Assembly: GCA_027458945.1 (NCBI GenBank)
Contig: DAIDOU010000039.1
Location: forward strand, 1-15,157
DNA: 15,157 bases
Direction: 5' to 3'
Source: Acidobacteriota bacterium
Lineage (GTDB): Bacteria; Acidobacteriota; Thermoanaerobaculia; Thermoanaerobaculales; Thermoanaerobaculaceae
Each line of letters starts with the position of its first letter. Position 1 is the stretch's first letter. The translations under genes and the position numbers were made by a program. The notes under the pieces were generated by a model, which searched no databases, was not told where the DNA came from, and worked only from the letters and a program-made list of their open reading frames with translations. Below are positions 1 to 6,648 of the stretch, one piece after another.

Positions 1-35
1 CGCCGGCGCCCGCGCGGGTCACGACGCAACGACCG

Positions 36-2057
36 TTACCAGATCCGGCACTGATCGGCGCGGACCATCGGGTCGCCCGGCTTGCAGCCGAACGCCGCCG
101 CGAACGCCGGCATGTTCGACGGCGCCGCGATCGCCCGGAACTGCGCCGCCGGGTGGGGATCCACCTTGACCTGCATCTGCTCGTACTGCGGCCGCGCCGC
201 GCCCGACCAGACGCGGGCGAAGGCGAGGAAGAAGCGCTGGTCGGCCGTGAGGCCGCCGATCACCGGCGGCTTGGCCCCGGCCAGGCTGTGCTCGTACGCC
301 ATGTGGGCGATGGTGAGCCCGCCGAGGTCGGCGATGCTCTCGCCGAGGACGAGCTTGCCGTTCTCGTGCAGGCCCGGCTGCACCTGGTAGGCGTCGAACT
401 GCTTCTCGACGCAGGCGGCGCGCGCCGCGTAGTTCTTCGCGTCCTGCGGCGTCCACCAGTCCCTGAGGTTGCCGTGCGCGTCGAACTTGCGCCCCTGGTC
501 GTCGAAGCCGTGCGTCATCTCGTGCCCGATCACCGCGCCGATCGCGCCGTAGTTCACCGCGGGGTCGGCGTTCGGGTCGAAGAACGGCGGCTGCAGGATC
601 CCCGCCGGGAACACGATCTCGTTGCGCGACGGGCTGTAGTAGGCGTTGACCGTGGGCGGCGTCATCCACCACTCGGTGCGGTCCACCGGCTGGCCGATCT
701 TGCCGATCGTGCGGTGAAACTCGTACTGGTCGCCGCGCTGCACGTTGGCCAGGTACGAATCGGTGCCGACGTGGTAGGCCGAGTAGTCGCGCCACTTGTC
801 GGGGTAGCCGATCTTGGGCGTGAACGCGTCGAGCTTGGCGATCGCCGCCTTCCTCGTCGCCGGACTCATCCAATCGAGCGTCTCGATGTCGGCGTGCAGC
901 GCCGCGATCAGGTTGTGCACCAGTTCGTCGGCCTGTTTCTTGGCCTCGGGCGGGAAGTACTTCTCGACGTACAGGCGGCCGAGCGCGAAGCCGAGCTGGC
1001 GGTCGGTGGCGCCGACGCAGCGCTTCCATCGCTCCTCGATCTTCTCCGTGCCCTGCAGGGTCTTCCCGCGGAAGGCGAACTCCTCGTTGACGAACGGCGA
1101 GGAAAGCTGCGGCGCCGCCCAGTTGACCAGGTGCCAGCGCAGGTAGGTCTTCCACTGGTCGAGCGGGAGCTTGGCGAGGAGCACGCCGACGCCGCGGAGG
1201 AACTCCGGCTGCGCCACGTTGAGGCTGGCGATCGCGGGCGTTTCCTGGGCGCGGAAGTAGGCCGGCCAGTCGAAGTCGGGCGCCAGTTTGGCGAGCTCGG
1301 CGGTGGGGAGGCGGTGGTAGGTGTTGTCCGGGTTACGCATCTCGACGCGCGCCATCGAGATCTTGGCGAGGTCGGTCTCGAGCGCCAGCACCGTGGCGGC
1401 CTCGGCCTTGGCCTGCGCCGCGCCGTCGCCCAGCAACTCGAACATGCGCGCCACGTGCTCGGCGTACTTCTCGCGGATCTGCTTGGAGCGGGCGTCGTCG
1501 TTGAGGTAGTAGTCGCGGTCGGGCAAGCCGAGGCCCCCCTGGCGCAACGAGGCGATGACCTCGTCGCTGTTCTTGCGGTCCTGCTCCGAGCCGAAGCCGA
1601 AGAGCACGCGAACGCCCTCGCCCTGCAGCCGGGCCACCTCCGCCTGCAACTCGGTCGGCGTCTTGATCGCGGCGATCCTTGCGAGTTCGGGCTCGATCGG
1701 CTTGGCGCCGGCGGCCTCGACCGCCTTCTCGTCCATGCAGGTGTCCCAGAAGTCGGCGAGCTTGCGCTCGTCCGAGCCGGGGACGAGGTCCTTGCGCGCG
1801 GCCAGGGCCTCGAGGATGCCGTGCAGCTTGTCGCGGTTCTCCTCGGCGAGCACGTTGAACGTGCCCCAGCGCGGGTACTCGGGCGGGATCGGGTGCGCCT
1901 TGATCCAGCCGCCGTCGGCGTACTGGAAGAAGTTGACGCACGCCTTGGCGCCGGGGTCCATGTCCGCGGGGTTGATGCCGTGGACCTGCTGTGCCGCCAG
2001 CGGCACGGCGACGGCCGCGAGGGCGGCGGCGATGGCAAGGTGGAAGGGACGGTTCAT
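36..2057 (-). CDS. Secreted M13 (neprilysin-type) zinc metallopeptidase
   Basis: The 673-residue product has the usual M13 length. Seen: a signal peptide (basic start MNRPFH, an Ala/Leu/Val-rich core, likely cleavage after LAA near residue 22); an N-terminal helical M13_N region (about 35-410); and a C-terminal gluzincin domain. The catalytic domain has a substrate-binding NAYY motif at 471-474, zinc motif HEMTH at 512-516 (H512 and H516 ligands, E513 catalytic), third ligand E573 in GESIAD, and the family-typical C-terminal CxxW ending. Members cleave peptides outside the cytoplasm, so I infer a periplasmic or exported oligopeptidase; the substrate is unknown. The frame stays open upstream to about 2798, but ATG 2057 is chosen because it carries the signal peptide and has GGAGG five bases upstream. 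It appears to be transcribed alone, 488 bp beyond mdh. Confidence 0.95.
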   Translation of the reverse strand: MNRPFHLAIAAALAAVAVPLAAQQVHGINPADMDPGAKACVNFFQYADGGWIKAHPIPPEYPRWGTFNVLAEENRDKLHGILEALAARKDLVPGSDERKLADFWDTCMDEKAVEAAGAKPIEPELARIAAIKTPTELQAEVARLQGEGVRVLFGFGSEQDRKNSDEVIASLRQGGLGLPDRDYYLNDDARSKQIREKYAEHVARMFELLGDGAAQAKAEAATVLALETDLAKISMARVEMRNPDNTYHRLPTAELAKLAPDFDWPAYFRAQETPAIASLNVAQPEFLRGVGVLLAKLPLDQWKTYLRWHLVNWAAPQLSSPFVNEEFAFRGKTLQGTEKIEERWKRCVGATDRQLGFALGRLYVEKYFPPEAKKQADELVHNLIAALHADIETLDWMSPATRKAAIAKLDAFTPKIGYPDKWRDYSAYHVGTDSYLANVQRGDQYEFHRTIGKIGQPVDRTEWWMTPPTVNAYYSPSRNEIVFPAGILQPPFFDPNADPAVNYGAIGAVIGHEMTHGFDDQGRKFDAHGNLRDWWTPQDAKNYAARAACVEKQFDAYQVQPGLHENGKLVLGESIADLGGLTIAHMAYEHSLAGAKPPVIGGLTADQRFFLAFARVWSGAARPQYEQMQVKVDPHPAAQFRAIAAPSNMPAFAAAFGCKPGDPMVRADQCRIW

Positions 2058-2079
2058 GCAGGCCTCCAATCGACCCGCG

Positions 2080-2108
2080 ATTCTACGCCCGGGAGCCCCG
2101 GAGGTTGC
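2080..2108 (-). promoter_or_regulatory. Possible promoter of the M13 peptidase
   Basis: Reading the minus strand, TAGAAT (2085-2080) matches the -10 consensus at five of six positions and lies 22 bases upstream of the ATG. The -35 position 17 bases further up reads GCAACC, a poor match. The site is plausible because mdh upstream probably terminates, but the evidence is one hexamer. Confidence 0.25.
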
Positions 2109-2130
2109 CGCCTCGCCGAGCGGAGTGGCG

Positions 2131-2250
2131 GAGGAGTGAGGAAGCAGGGAAAAGGGAAGAGGGAAAAGGGGAAAGGGAAGACAAGACGAAGACAAGACGG
2201 GGAAAGGGAAGACAAGACGAAGACAAGACGAGGGAAGACGGGACGGAGAG
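2131..2250. repeat. Purine-rich low-complexity block
   Basis: About 120 bp are almost pure A/G on the plus strand with a few C. The left part is roughly heptameric (GGGAAAA and GGGAAGA type units). The right part is made of GACAA and GACGA type words. It contains the exact 31-bp tandem duplication listed separately. There is no credible coding function, and the M13 start lies beyond it. It could form purine-strand or triplex structure. Confidence 0.75.
2168..2229. repeat. Exact 31-bp tandem duplication
   Basis: Bases 2168-2198 and 2199-2229 are identical. Each copy begins GGGGAAAGGGAAG and ends ACAAGAC. A decayed partial third copy may follow from 2230. Perfect identity suggests recent slippage or unequal recombination, so copy number may vary between strains. 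Confidence 0.85.
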
Positions 2251-2298
2251 ACAACTGGGGGATGTGCTGCTCGTTCGTTTGTCTCTGTCGTCGCCTCT

Positions 2299-2362
2299 GA
2301 GCCCCTGCTCCTCTGAGCCTTTGCTCCTCTGGGCCCCTGCTCCCCTGCCCCTCTGCTCTTCT
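2299..2362. repeat. Degenerate 8-bp (or 16-bp) tandem repeat
   Basis: Eight consecutive octamers can be laid out without gaps. They alternate between GAGCCCCT-like and GCTCCTCT-like words, giving four 16-bp units. The third and fourth units have drifted. The block is pyrimidine-rich on the plus strand and noncoding. Confidence 0.75.
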
Positions 2363-2368
2363 TCCCGG

Positions 2369-2424
2369 TGCCCTGTGCCCTCTGTCCTGCGCCCTCTGCC
2401 CGGTGCCCTGAGCAATGTGCCCTG
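2369..2424. repeat. Degenerate heptamer repeat, unit TGCCCTG
   Basis: Eight gapless heptamers: three exact TGCCCTG, four near variants (such as TGCCCTC, TGTCCTG and TGCCCGG), and one diverged unit, AGCAATG. The period of seven holds through the diverged unit, so the array grew as a 7-mer and then mutated. Confidence 0.8.
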
Positions 2425-2436
2425 TCTTTAAGAGGA

Positions 2437-2464
2437 AGGGCGGAGCCGCATCGCGCTCCGCCCT
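2437..2464 (-). terminator. mdh: Likely mdh terminator hairpin
   Basis: A perfect 10-bp stem (AGGGCGGAGC with its complement GCTCCGCCCT) encloses an 8-base loop. It lies 82 bp past the mdh stop on the minus strand and is followed there by TTCCTCTT. On the plus strand it is followed, after a few bases, by TTTCTTTCTTT, so it might work in both directions. The U-tracts are interrupted, so efficiency is uncertain. Confidence 0.55.
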
Positions 2465-2482
2465 CCCGCATTTCTTTCTTTC

Positions 2483-2544
2483 TGACCTCTGACCCCTGAC
2501 CCCGGTCTTTTCGGACCACGGACCACGGTCCACGGACCACGGTC
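2483..2544. repeat. Two adjacent heptamer repeats, units TGACCCC and GGACCAC
   Basis: Three TGACCYC heptamers (2483-2503) are followed by a short spacer. Then come four GGWCCAC heptamers plus a partial fifth (2513-2544). The second array ends one base before the mdh stop codon. Each unit of the second array is close to self-complementary with its neighbours (GGTCC/GGACC), so the transcript could fold. Confidence 0.8.
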
Positions 2545-2545
2545 T

Positions 2546-3556
2546 CTACATCGTCTTCAGCATCTCCTCGGCTTCCTTGCAGGTCTTGCCGACGCCGGCG
2601 ACCGACTTGGTGAACGCGGCCTTCTCCTCGTCGGTGAGGTCGAGCTCGATGATCTTCTCGATGCCGTTGCGGCCGACGATGCACGGCACGCCGACGAACA
2701 GGCCCTTGACGCCGTACTCGCCGTCGAGCTTGGCGCACACGGGGATGATCTTGCGCTTGTCGAAGATCACCGCCTCGGCCATCTCGAGCGCCGCCCACGC
2801 CGGCGAGACGAACGCCGAGCCGAAGCCGAGCAGCCCGACGACCTCGCCGCCGGCCTTGCGGGTGCGGGCCTCGATCTTGGCCAGCGTGTCCGCGTCGAGG
2901 AACTTGGTCACCGGGATGCCGGCGATCTGGCAGGAGCTGCGCACCGGGACCATGTCGTCGCCGTGGCCGCCGAGCACGATCGCGTTGACGTTCTCGACCG
3001 AGACCTTCGCCGCCTCGGCGACGAAGTAGCAGTACCGCCCGGAGTCGAGCACGCCGGCCATGCCGAACAGCTTGTTCTTCGGCGGGGCGAGCCGCTTGTC
3101 GAGGGTGAAGACGATCGCGTCGAGCGGGTTGGCGATCGAGATGATCATCGCGTCGGGGCAGTACTGCTTGATCCCCTTGGCGACCTCGAGGGTGACCTTG
3201 AGGTTGATGGCGAGCAGCTCCTCGCGGCTGGGGAAGGTGCCGTCGGGACGCGCCTTGCGCGGCACGCCGGCGGTGTTGATGACGAGCTCGGATTCGGCCA
3301 GCGCCGAGTAGTCCTTGGAACCGACGAGCTTGATGTCGTGGCGGATGGTCGGCAGCCCCTCGGCGATGTCGAGGGCCTTGCCGATCGAGACCGACTGCTT
3401 CTTGACCACCTCCTGGCGCTCCGGCGGGTCGGACGGGTTGGGCATCGGCGCCGGGTCGGTCATACCGACCTCCCGCGCCAGCCCGCGCTGCGCGATCTCC
3501 TGGGCGAGCACGCCGCCGATGAAACCACCGCCGATCAAGCCGATCTTCTTCAACAT
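2546..3556 (-). CDS. mdh: Malate dehydrogenase, NAD-dependent, LDH-like family
   Basis: A cytoplasmic TCA-cycle enzyme interconverting malate and oxaloacetate; 336 residues. Seen: Rossmann GGGFIG at 9-14, D34 at the end of beta2 (NAD preference), substrate arginines R100 (PRK; an Arg here marks malate rather than lactate specificity), R111 and R174, D171 in VLDSGR, and catalytic H198 in LGGHGDD. Two insertions stand out against typical LDH-like MDHs: about 17 residues after beta2 (roughly 36-57, Pro-rich) and about five in the mobile active-site loop between K101 and R111. Start 3556 is chosen for a strong GGGAGGA site just upstream and because the Rossmann strand begins at residue 4. It lies 175 bp downstream of the paralogue on the same strand, possibly cotranscribed. 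Confidence 0.92.
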   Translation of the reverse strand: MLKKIGLIGGGFIGGVLAQEIAQRGLAREVGMTDPAPMPNPSDPPERQEVVKKQSVSIGKALDIAEGLPTIRHDIKLVGSKDYSALAESELVINTAGVPRKARPDGTFPSREELLAINLKVTLEVAKGIKQYCPDAMIISIANPLDAIVFTLDKRLAPPKNKLFGMAGVLDSGRYCYFVAEAAKVSVENVNAIVLGGHGDDMVPVRSSCQIAGIPVTKFLDADTLAKIEARTRKAGGEVVGLLGFGSAFVSPAWAALEMAEAVIFDKRKIIPVCAKLDGEYGVKGLFVGVPCIVGRNGIEKIIELDLTDEEKAAFTKSVAGVGKTCKEAEEMLKTM

Positions 3557-3731
3557 GGTGTTCCTCCCTTTCCCGGGCCTGCGGCCCTCACCTGCGATCG
3601 GTGCGAGGCGGGGACGCCGTCTGAATCCGTCCGGCCGCCGCATCGTTGAGGTTCAACTCCCCACGCCCTCCCCATCGTAAACCGCCCGCGGCCGTGCATC
3701 GGGGCCCCGAGGAGGCAGGCCCCGCCAGCCG

Positions 3732-4490
3732 CTACCCCTGTCCGAGATCGGCCGGCAGCCCGGCCGATCGCGCCGCCGCAGCGGCGGCGCTGCGCTGCAG
3801 CTGCGCCCGCTCGTCAGCGGTCAGCGGCAGGTCGGCGAGACCCTCCAGCCCGGCGGCGCCGAGCCTGGCGGGGACGCCGACGAACACCCCTGTCACGCCG
3901 AACTCTCCCTGCAGGTACACGAAGCACGGCCGGATCTGCTTGCGGTCGTTGACGATCGCGTCAACGATCTCGACCGCGCTCGCGGCCAGCGCCTCATCCG
4001 CACCGCCGGGCCCCAGCCCCCGGGCGATCTCGCGCGCCGCGCCGTGTTCGGCCGCCGTGAACGCCCGGACGAGCGCCGGGTCGAGCGACTCCGCCACACC
4101 GATGACGCGCTCGCGCGGGAACCCCGAGACGCGCCGCGCGGCCTCGCACATCACGTCGACCGGTTCGGACACCATGATGATGATCGAGTCGCGCGACTTG
4201 CGCACCGCGCGCGAGACCGCTTCGCTCACGACCCGGACGATGGCGTCCAGCGGCTCGTCAGGGCTCATCCCGGGCGCGCGCGCCGAGCCGGCGGCCACGA
4301 CGAAGACGTCGGAGCCGGCCGTGGCGTCGTAGTCGCCGGCGCGCACGGCGTCGTCGCGGCCGGGGGCGGACGGCGTGCCGTGATCGAGATCGACCACGAC
4401 GACCTCACCGAGGCGCCGCCGGGCGAGGCGTCGAGCCGTGGCGGCGCCGACATCTCCGGCGCCGATCACCGTGATCTTCGGCTTCCTCAT
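3732..4490 (-). CDS. Truncated malate/lactate dehydrogenase paralogue, probable pseudoenzyme
   Basis: A 252-residue protein of the LDH/MDH fold, about 60-80 residues short. Kept: Rossmann GAGDVG (10-15), D35 after beta2, AAGSARAPGM with R71 at the substrate-loop position, ESLD with D137, and the C-terminal QGEFGVTGVFVGVP stretch that closely matches LDGEYGVKGLFVGVP of the neighbouring MDH. Missing: the whole segment with the catalytic GGHGD histidine (about 48 residues between 150 and 172), the second loop arginine (P77), the third (L140), the NP motif Asn (here SEP) and the GKALDL helix after beta2. The frame is intact, with GC and codon use like its neighbours, so it looks maintained rather than decaying. 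Dehydrogenase activity is unlikely. An NAD-binding or MDH-partner role is only inference. Start 4490 follows GAGGTGG and precedes the first Rossmann strand. Confidence 0.8.
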   Translation of the reverse strand: MRKPKITVIGAGDVGAATARRLARRRLGEVVVVDLDHGTPSAPGRDDAVRAGDYDATAGSDVFVVAAGSARAPGMSPDEPLDAIVRVVSEAVSRAVRKSRDSIIIMVSEPVDVMCEAARRVSGFPRERVIGVAESLDPALVRAFTAAEHGAAREIARGLGPGGADEALAASAVEIVDAIVNDRKQIRPCFVYLQGEFGVTGVFVGVPARLGAAGLEGLADLPLTADERAQLQRSAAAAAARSAGLPADLGQG

Positions 4491-4551
4491 CGCGACCCAC
4501 CTCGATTTGTCAGGTTTCCGGCGAGGCCTCGCAATCCCTGACGCAACCGTT

Positions 4552-4580
4552 ACAGTAGCACCGGCTGCGGGCCGCGACAA
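4552..4580 (-). promoter_or_regulatory. Possible promoter of the MDH paralogue (and mdh)
   Basis: On the minus strand TTGTCG (4580-4575) and TACTGT (4557-4552) are 17 bases apart, upstream of the 4490 start and divergent from the rimP promoter. Matches to consensus are four and three of six, so this is weak. Confidence 0.25.
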
Positions 4581-4606
4581 CCGCCGCGCCGGGCGTCGTA
4601 GCGTGC

Positions 4607-4635
4607 TTGAAATGTCCAAAAGACGGGTGTATAAG
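4607..4635 (+). promoter_or_regulatory. Promoter of the rimP-nusA-infB operon
   Basis: TTGAAA (4607-4612) and TATAAG (4630-4635) are separated by exactly 17 bases, each a five-of-six match or close to the sigma70 consensus. Transcription would begin near 4641-4643. That gives a 5' UTR of about 64 bases before the rimP ATG, with the attenuator-like hairpin inside it. This region is noticeably AT-richer than the rest of the window. Confidence 0.7.
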
Positions 4636-4660
4636 GGGGCGGTTGCTGCTTTCGATAAGA

Positions 4661-4688
4661 AAGTGGGACTCCGGTCCCACTTTTTTTT
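4661..4688 (+). terminator. Intrinsic terminator in the rimP leader (putative attenuator)
   Basis: A perfect 9-bp stem (AAGTGGGAC with GTCCCACTT) closes on TCCG, a member of the very stable C(UNCG)G tetraloop class. It is followed by an unbroken run of eight T (4681-4688, the first two paired). It starts only about 20 bases after the predicted transcription start and ends 17 bases before the rimP ATG. An upstream 5-bp hairpin (CTTTC 4649-4653 with GAAAG 4659-4663) shares three bases with the terminator stem, so the two compete slightly. No plus-strand gene lies upstream for it to terminate, which favours attenuation. Confidence 0.75.
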
Positions 4689-4705
4689 CGGAAGCGAAGG
4701 AGACG

Positions 4706-5212
4706 ATGGGGCGTCTTTCGGAGGATCTCATGGCCCGCCTGGGCCGCCTCGCCGCCGGCGAGGGGCTCGAGTTGGTGGCCGTCGAGGTGGGCGGCACGGC
4801 CCGCAAGCCGGTGGTGCGCCTGCTCCTCGATCGTCCCGAGGGCGGCGTGACGCTGGCGGACTGCGAATCGGTGTCCCGCCAGGCGAGCGTGCTGCTCGAC
4901 GCGCACGACCCGTTCCCCGGGGCGTTCACGCTCGAGGTCTCGTCTCCTGGAATTGACCGCAAGCTCTATTCCGACAACGATTTCGTTCGTTTCGAGGGAC
5001 GCGCGATTCGGGTGAGGATGCGCCCCGGCTGGCCGGCCCCCCGCGTCATCGACGGGCTGCTGGCGGGGCGCGGCGACGGGGTGATCCGCCTGCGCGACGG
5101 CGCCGGGATCATCCGCGAGCTGCCCGAGCGCGAGGTGTTCGAGACCCGGCTCGCGCCGGAGCTCGAGGCGACCTCGAAACCGGCGAAACCACGGGAAGGA
5201 CGTAGGCGATGA
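4706..5212 (+). CDS. rimP: Ribosome maturation factor RimP
   Basis: A cytoplasmic assembly factor for the 30S subunit; 168 residues, close to the family length. The family signature EVSSPGIDRKL is at 77-87, and the preceding alpha/beta N-terminal domain (about 1-85) contains the LLLDRPEGGVTLADCE stretch typical of RimP. The C-terminal SH3-like domain (about 90-155) ends in a basic tail, KPREGRRR. The frame is open upstream to a TTG at 4607, but that codon is the -35 box. ATG 4706 is preferred: it follows AAGGAG (4697-4702) and the leader terminator. It is first in the operon, and its TGA overlaps the nusA ATG (ATGA). Confidence 0.95.
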   Translation: MGRLSEDLMARLGRLAAGEGLELVAVEVGGTARKPVVRLLLDRPEGGVTLADCESVSRQASVLLDAHDPFPGAFTLEVSSPGIDRKLYSDNDFVRFEGRAIRVRMRPGWPAPRVIDGLLAGRGDGVIRLRDGAGIIRELPEREVFETRLAPELEATSKPAKPREGRRR

Positions 5213-6645
5213 AGATGGAACTCGGCACCCTGATCCGTCAGGTCTCCCACGAGCGGGAGATCGAACCGGAGCGCCTGGTCGCGGCGCTCGAGGACGCGAT
5301 CTCGCAGGCGGCGAGAAAGCACTACCGCGAGCGCGGCGTGCGCACCAAGATCGACCTCGAGAACGGCGAGATGACCTCGTTCCGGGTGCGCACCGTGGTG
5401 GCCACCCCCGAAGAGGTCACGGACCCGACCGGGGAGATGACCCTCGAGGACGCACGCGAGATCGACCCGGCGATCGAGGTCGGCGGCGAACTGGTGCTCG
5501 GCGAGCTGGACACCGCATCGCTCGGCCGCATCGCGGCCCAGGCCGCCCGCCAGATGCTGTTCCAGCGCGTGCGCGAGGCGGAGCGCGACAACATCTACGG
5601 CGAGTACATCGGCAAGGTCGGCGAGCTGGTCAACGGGATCGTCAAGCGCTTCGAGCGCGGCGACATCGTCATCGAACTCGGGCGCACCGAGGGGGTCGTG
5701 ACCCGGCAGCACCAGGTCCGGCACGAGCGCTACAGCCAGGGCGATCGGATCCGGGCGGTGATCGTGGACGTGACCAAGGACGCCAACAAGCCGCAGATCG
5801 TCCTCTCGCGCACGGCGCCGCAGCTGCTCATCAAGTTGCTCGAGATGGAGGTGCCGGAGATCTACGACGGCACCGTCATCGTCAAGGGGTGCGTCCGCGA
5901 GCCCGGTGAGCGCGCCAAGGTCGCGGTGACCTCGCGCGACCGCGACGTGGACCCGGTCGGCGCCTGCGTCGGCATGAAGGGGTCGCGCGTGCAGGCGATC
6001 ATGCGCGAGCTCAAGGGCGAGAAGGTGGACATCATCCCGTACAACCCCGACATCGTGACGTTCGCCCAGAGCGCCCTCGCGCCCGCGAAGATCAACCGGG
6101 TGGCGCTGCGCGAGCAGTCGACCAGGATCCCAATCACCGATTCCGAAGGCAACCCCGCCCAGGACGAGCACGGCGAGCCGCTGGTGCACGAGCGTAACGA
6201 GACGGTCCTCGACGTGATCGTCTCGGACGAGCAGCTCTCGCTCGCGATCGGCAAGCGCGGCCAGAACGTGCGCCTGGCGTCCCGCCTGCTCGGCTGCCGG
6301 ATCGAGATCAAGAGCGAGGAAGCGGTCAAGGACGAGGTCGCGGCCGCGCTCGCCGCGATGCTGCGCCAGGTCGAGGGCGTCTCTGAAGAGGCGCCCGCCG
6401 AGGCGGAGCCGGCGGCGGCGATCGACTACGACACCCACCTGCCGCTCGAGGATCTGCCGGGGATCAGCGACAAGATGCGCGAGCGCCTGCTCGAGCACGG
6501 GTTCTCCCACGCCGGCGCGCTCGCCGCCGCGGACCCCGAGAAGCTGATGGAGATTCCGGGAATCGGGCCTCACTCCGCTGCCAAGCTGATCGCAGCGGCG
6601 AAGACGGCGCTCGCGGCGCAAACCCCCGCGGGTACCGAGGAGTAG
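5209..6645 (+). CDS. nusA: Transcription termination/antitermination factor NusA
   Basis: An RNA polymerase-binding factor that modulates pausing, termination and antitermination; 478 residues. Domains in order: N-terminal RNAP-binding domain (about 1-130), S1 (about 137-201, GELVNGIVKRFERGDIVIEL), KH1 with GMKG at 255-258, KH2 with GKRG at 348-351 in a typical SLAIGKRGQNVRLAS context, an Ala/Glu linker (about 385-405), and a C-terminal helix-hairpin-helix domain (about 412-470) with LPGIS and IPGIGPHSAAKL. KH2 carries an unusual hydrophilic insertion of about 26 residues (roughly 303-330). The ATG overlaps the rimP stop, after GGAAGGA. NusA is a candidate autoregulator of the terminator in this operon's leader, by analogy with E. 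coli, where NusA controls its own operon. Confidence 0.96.
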   Translation: MKMELGTLIRQVSHEREIEPERLVAALEDAISQAARKHYRERGVRTKIDLENGEMTSFRVRTVVATPEEVTDPTGEMTLEDAREIDPAIEVGGELVLGELDTASLGRIAAQAARQMLFQRVREAERDNIYGEYIGKVGELVNGIVKRFERGDIVIELGRTEGVVTRQHQVRHERYSQGDRIRAVIVDVTKDANKPQIVLSRTAPQLLIKLLEMEVPEIYDGTVIVKGCVREPGERAKVAVTSRDRDVDPVGACVGMKGSRVQAIMRELKGEKVDIIPYNPDIVTFAQSALAPAKINRVALREQSTRIPITDSEGNPAQDEHGEPLVHERNETVLDVIVSDEQLSLAIGKRGQNVRLASRLLGCRIEIKSEEAVKDEVAAALAAMLRQVEGVSEEAPAEAEPAAAIDYDTHLPLEDLPGISDKMRERLLEHGFSHAGALAAADPEKLMEIPGIGPHSAAKLIAAAKTALAAQTPAGTEE

Positions 6646-6648
6646 AGC

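Noticed and set aside
153..2300. A 715-codon plus-strand frame opposite the M13 peptidase.
   Set aside because: It is a shadow of a strongly supported minus-strand gene and continues into the low-complexity block.
2131..2544. A CRISPR array as the explanation for the repeats upstream of the M13 gene.
   Set aside because: The units are 7-8 bp (plus one 31-bp duplication) with no regular unique spacers, and no cas genes are present.
2058..2798. A 247-codon N-terminal extension of the M13 peptidase frame to 2798.
   Set aside because: It reads through the repeat region and the antisense of mdh. The ATG at 2057 has a ribosome binding site and begins a clear signal peptide.
3557..3731. A promoter or terminator between the MDH paralogue and mdh.
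   Set aside because: TACGAT and short inverted repeats (such as GTTGAGGTTCAAC at 3645-3657) occur, but there is no matching -35 box or T-run, so no feature is called.
4645..4656. A boxA-like antitermination sequence (TGCTTTCGA) in the rimP leader.
   Set aside because: It matches the TGCTCTTTA consensus at only about six of nine positions, with no boxB partner seen.
4607..4705. A 33-codon N-terminal extension of RimP from TTG 4607.
   Set aside because: The TTG is the -35 box and the extension spans the terminator hairpin. ATG 4706 gives the normal family N-terminus.
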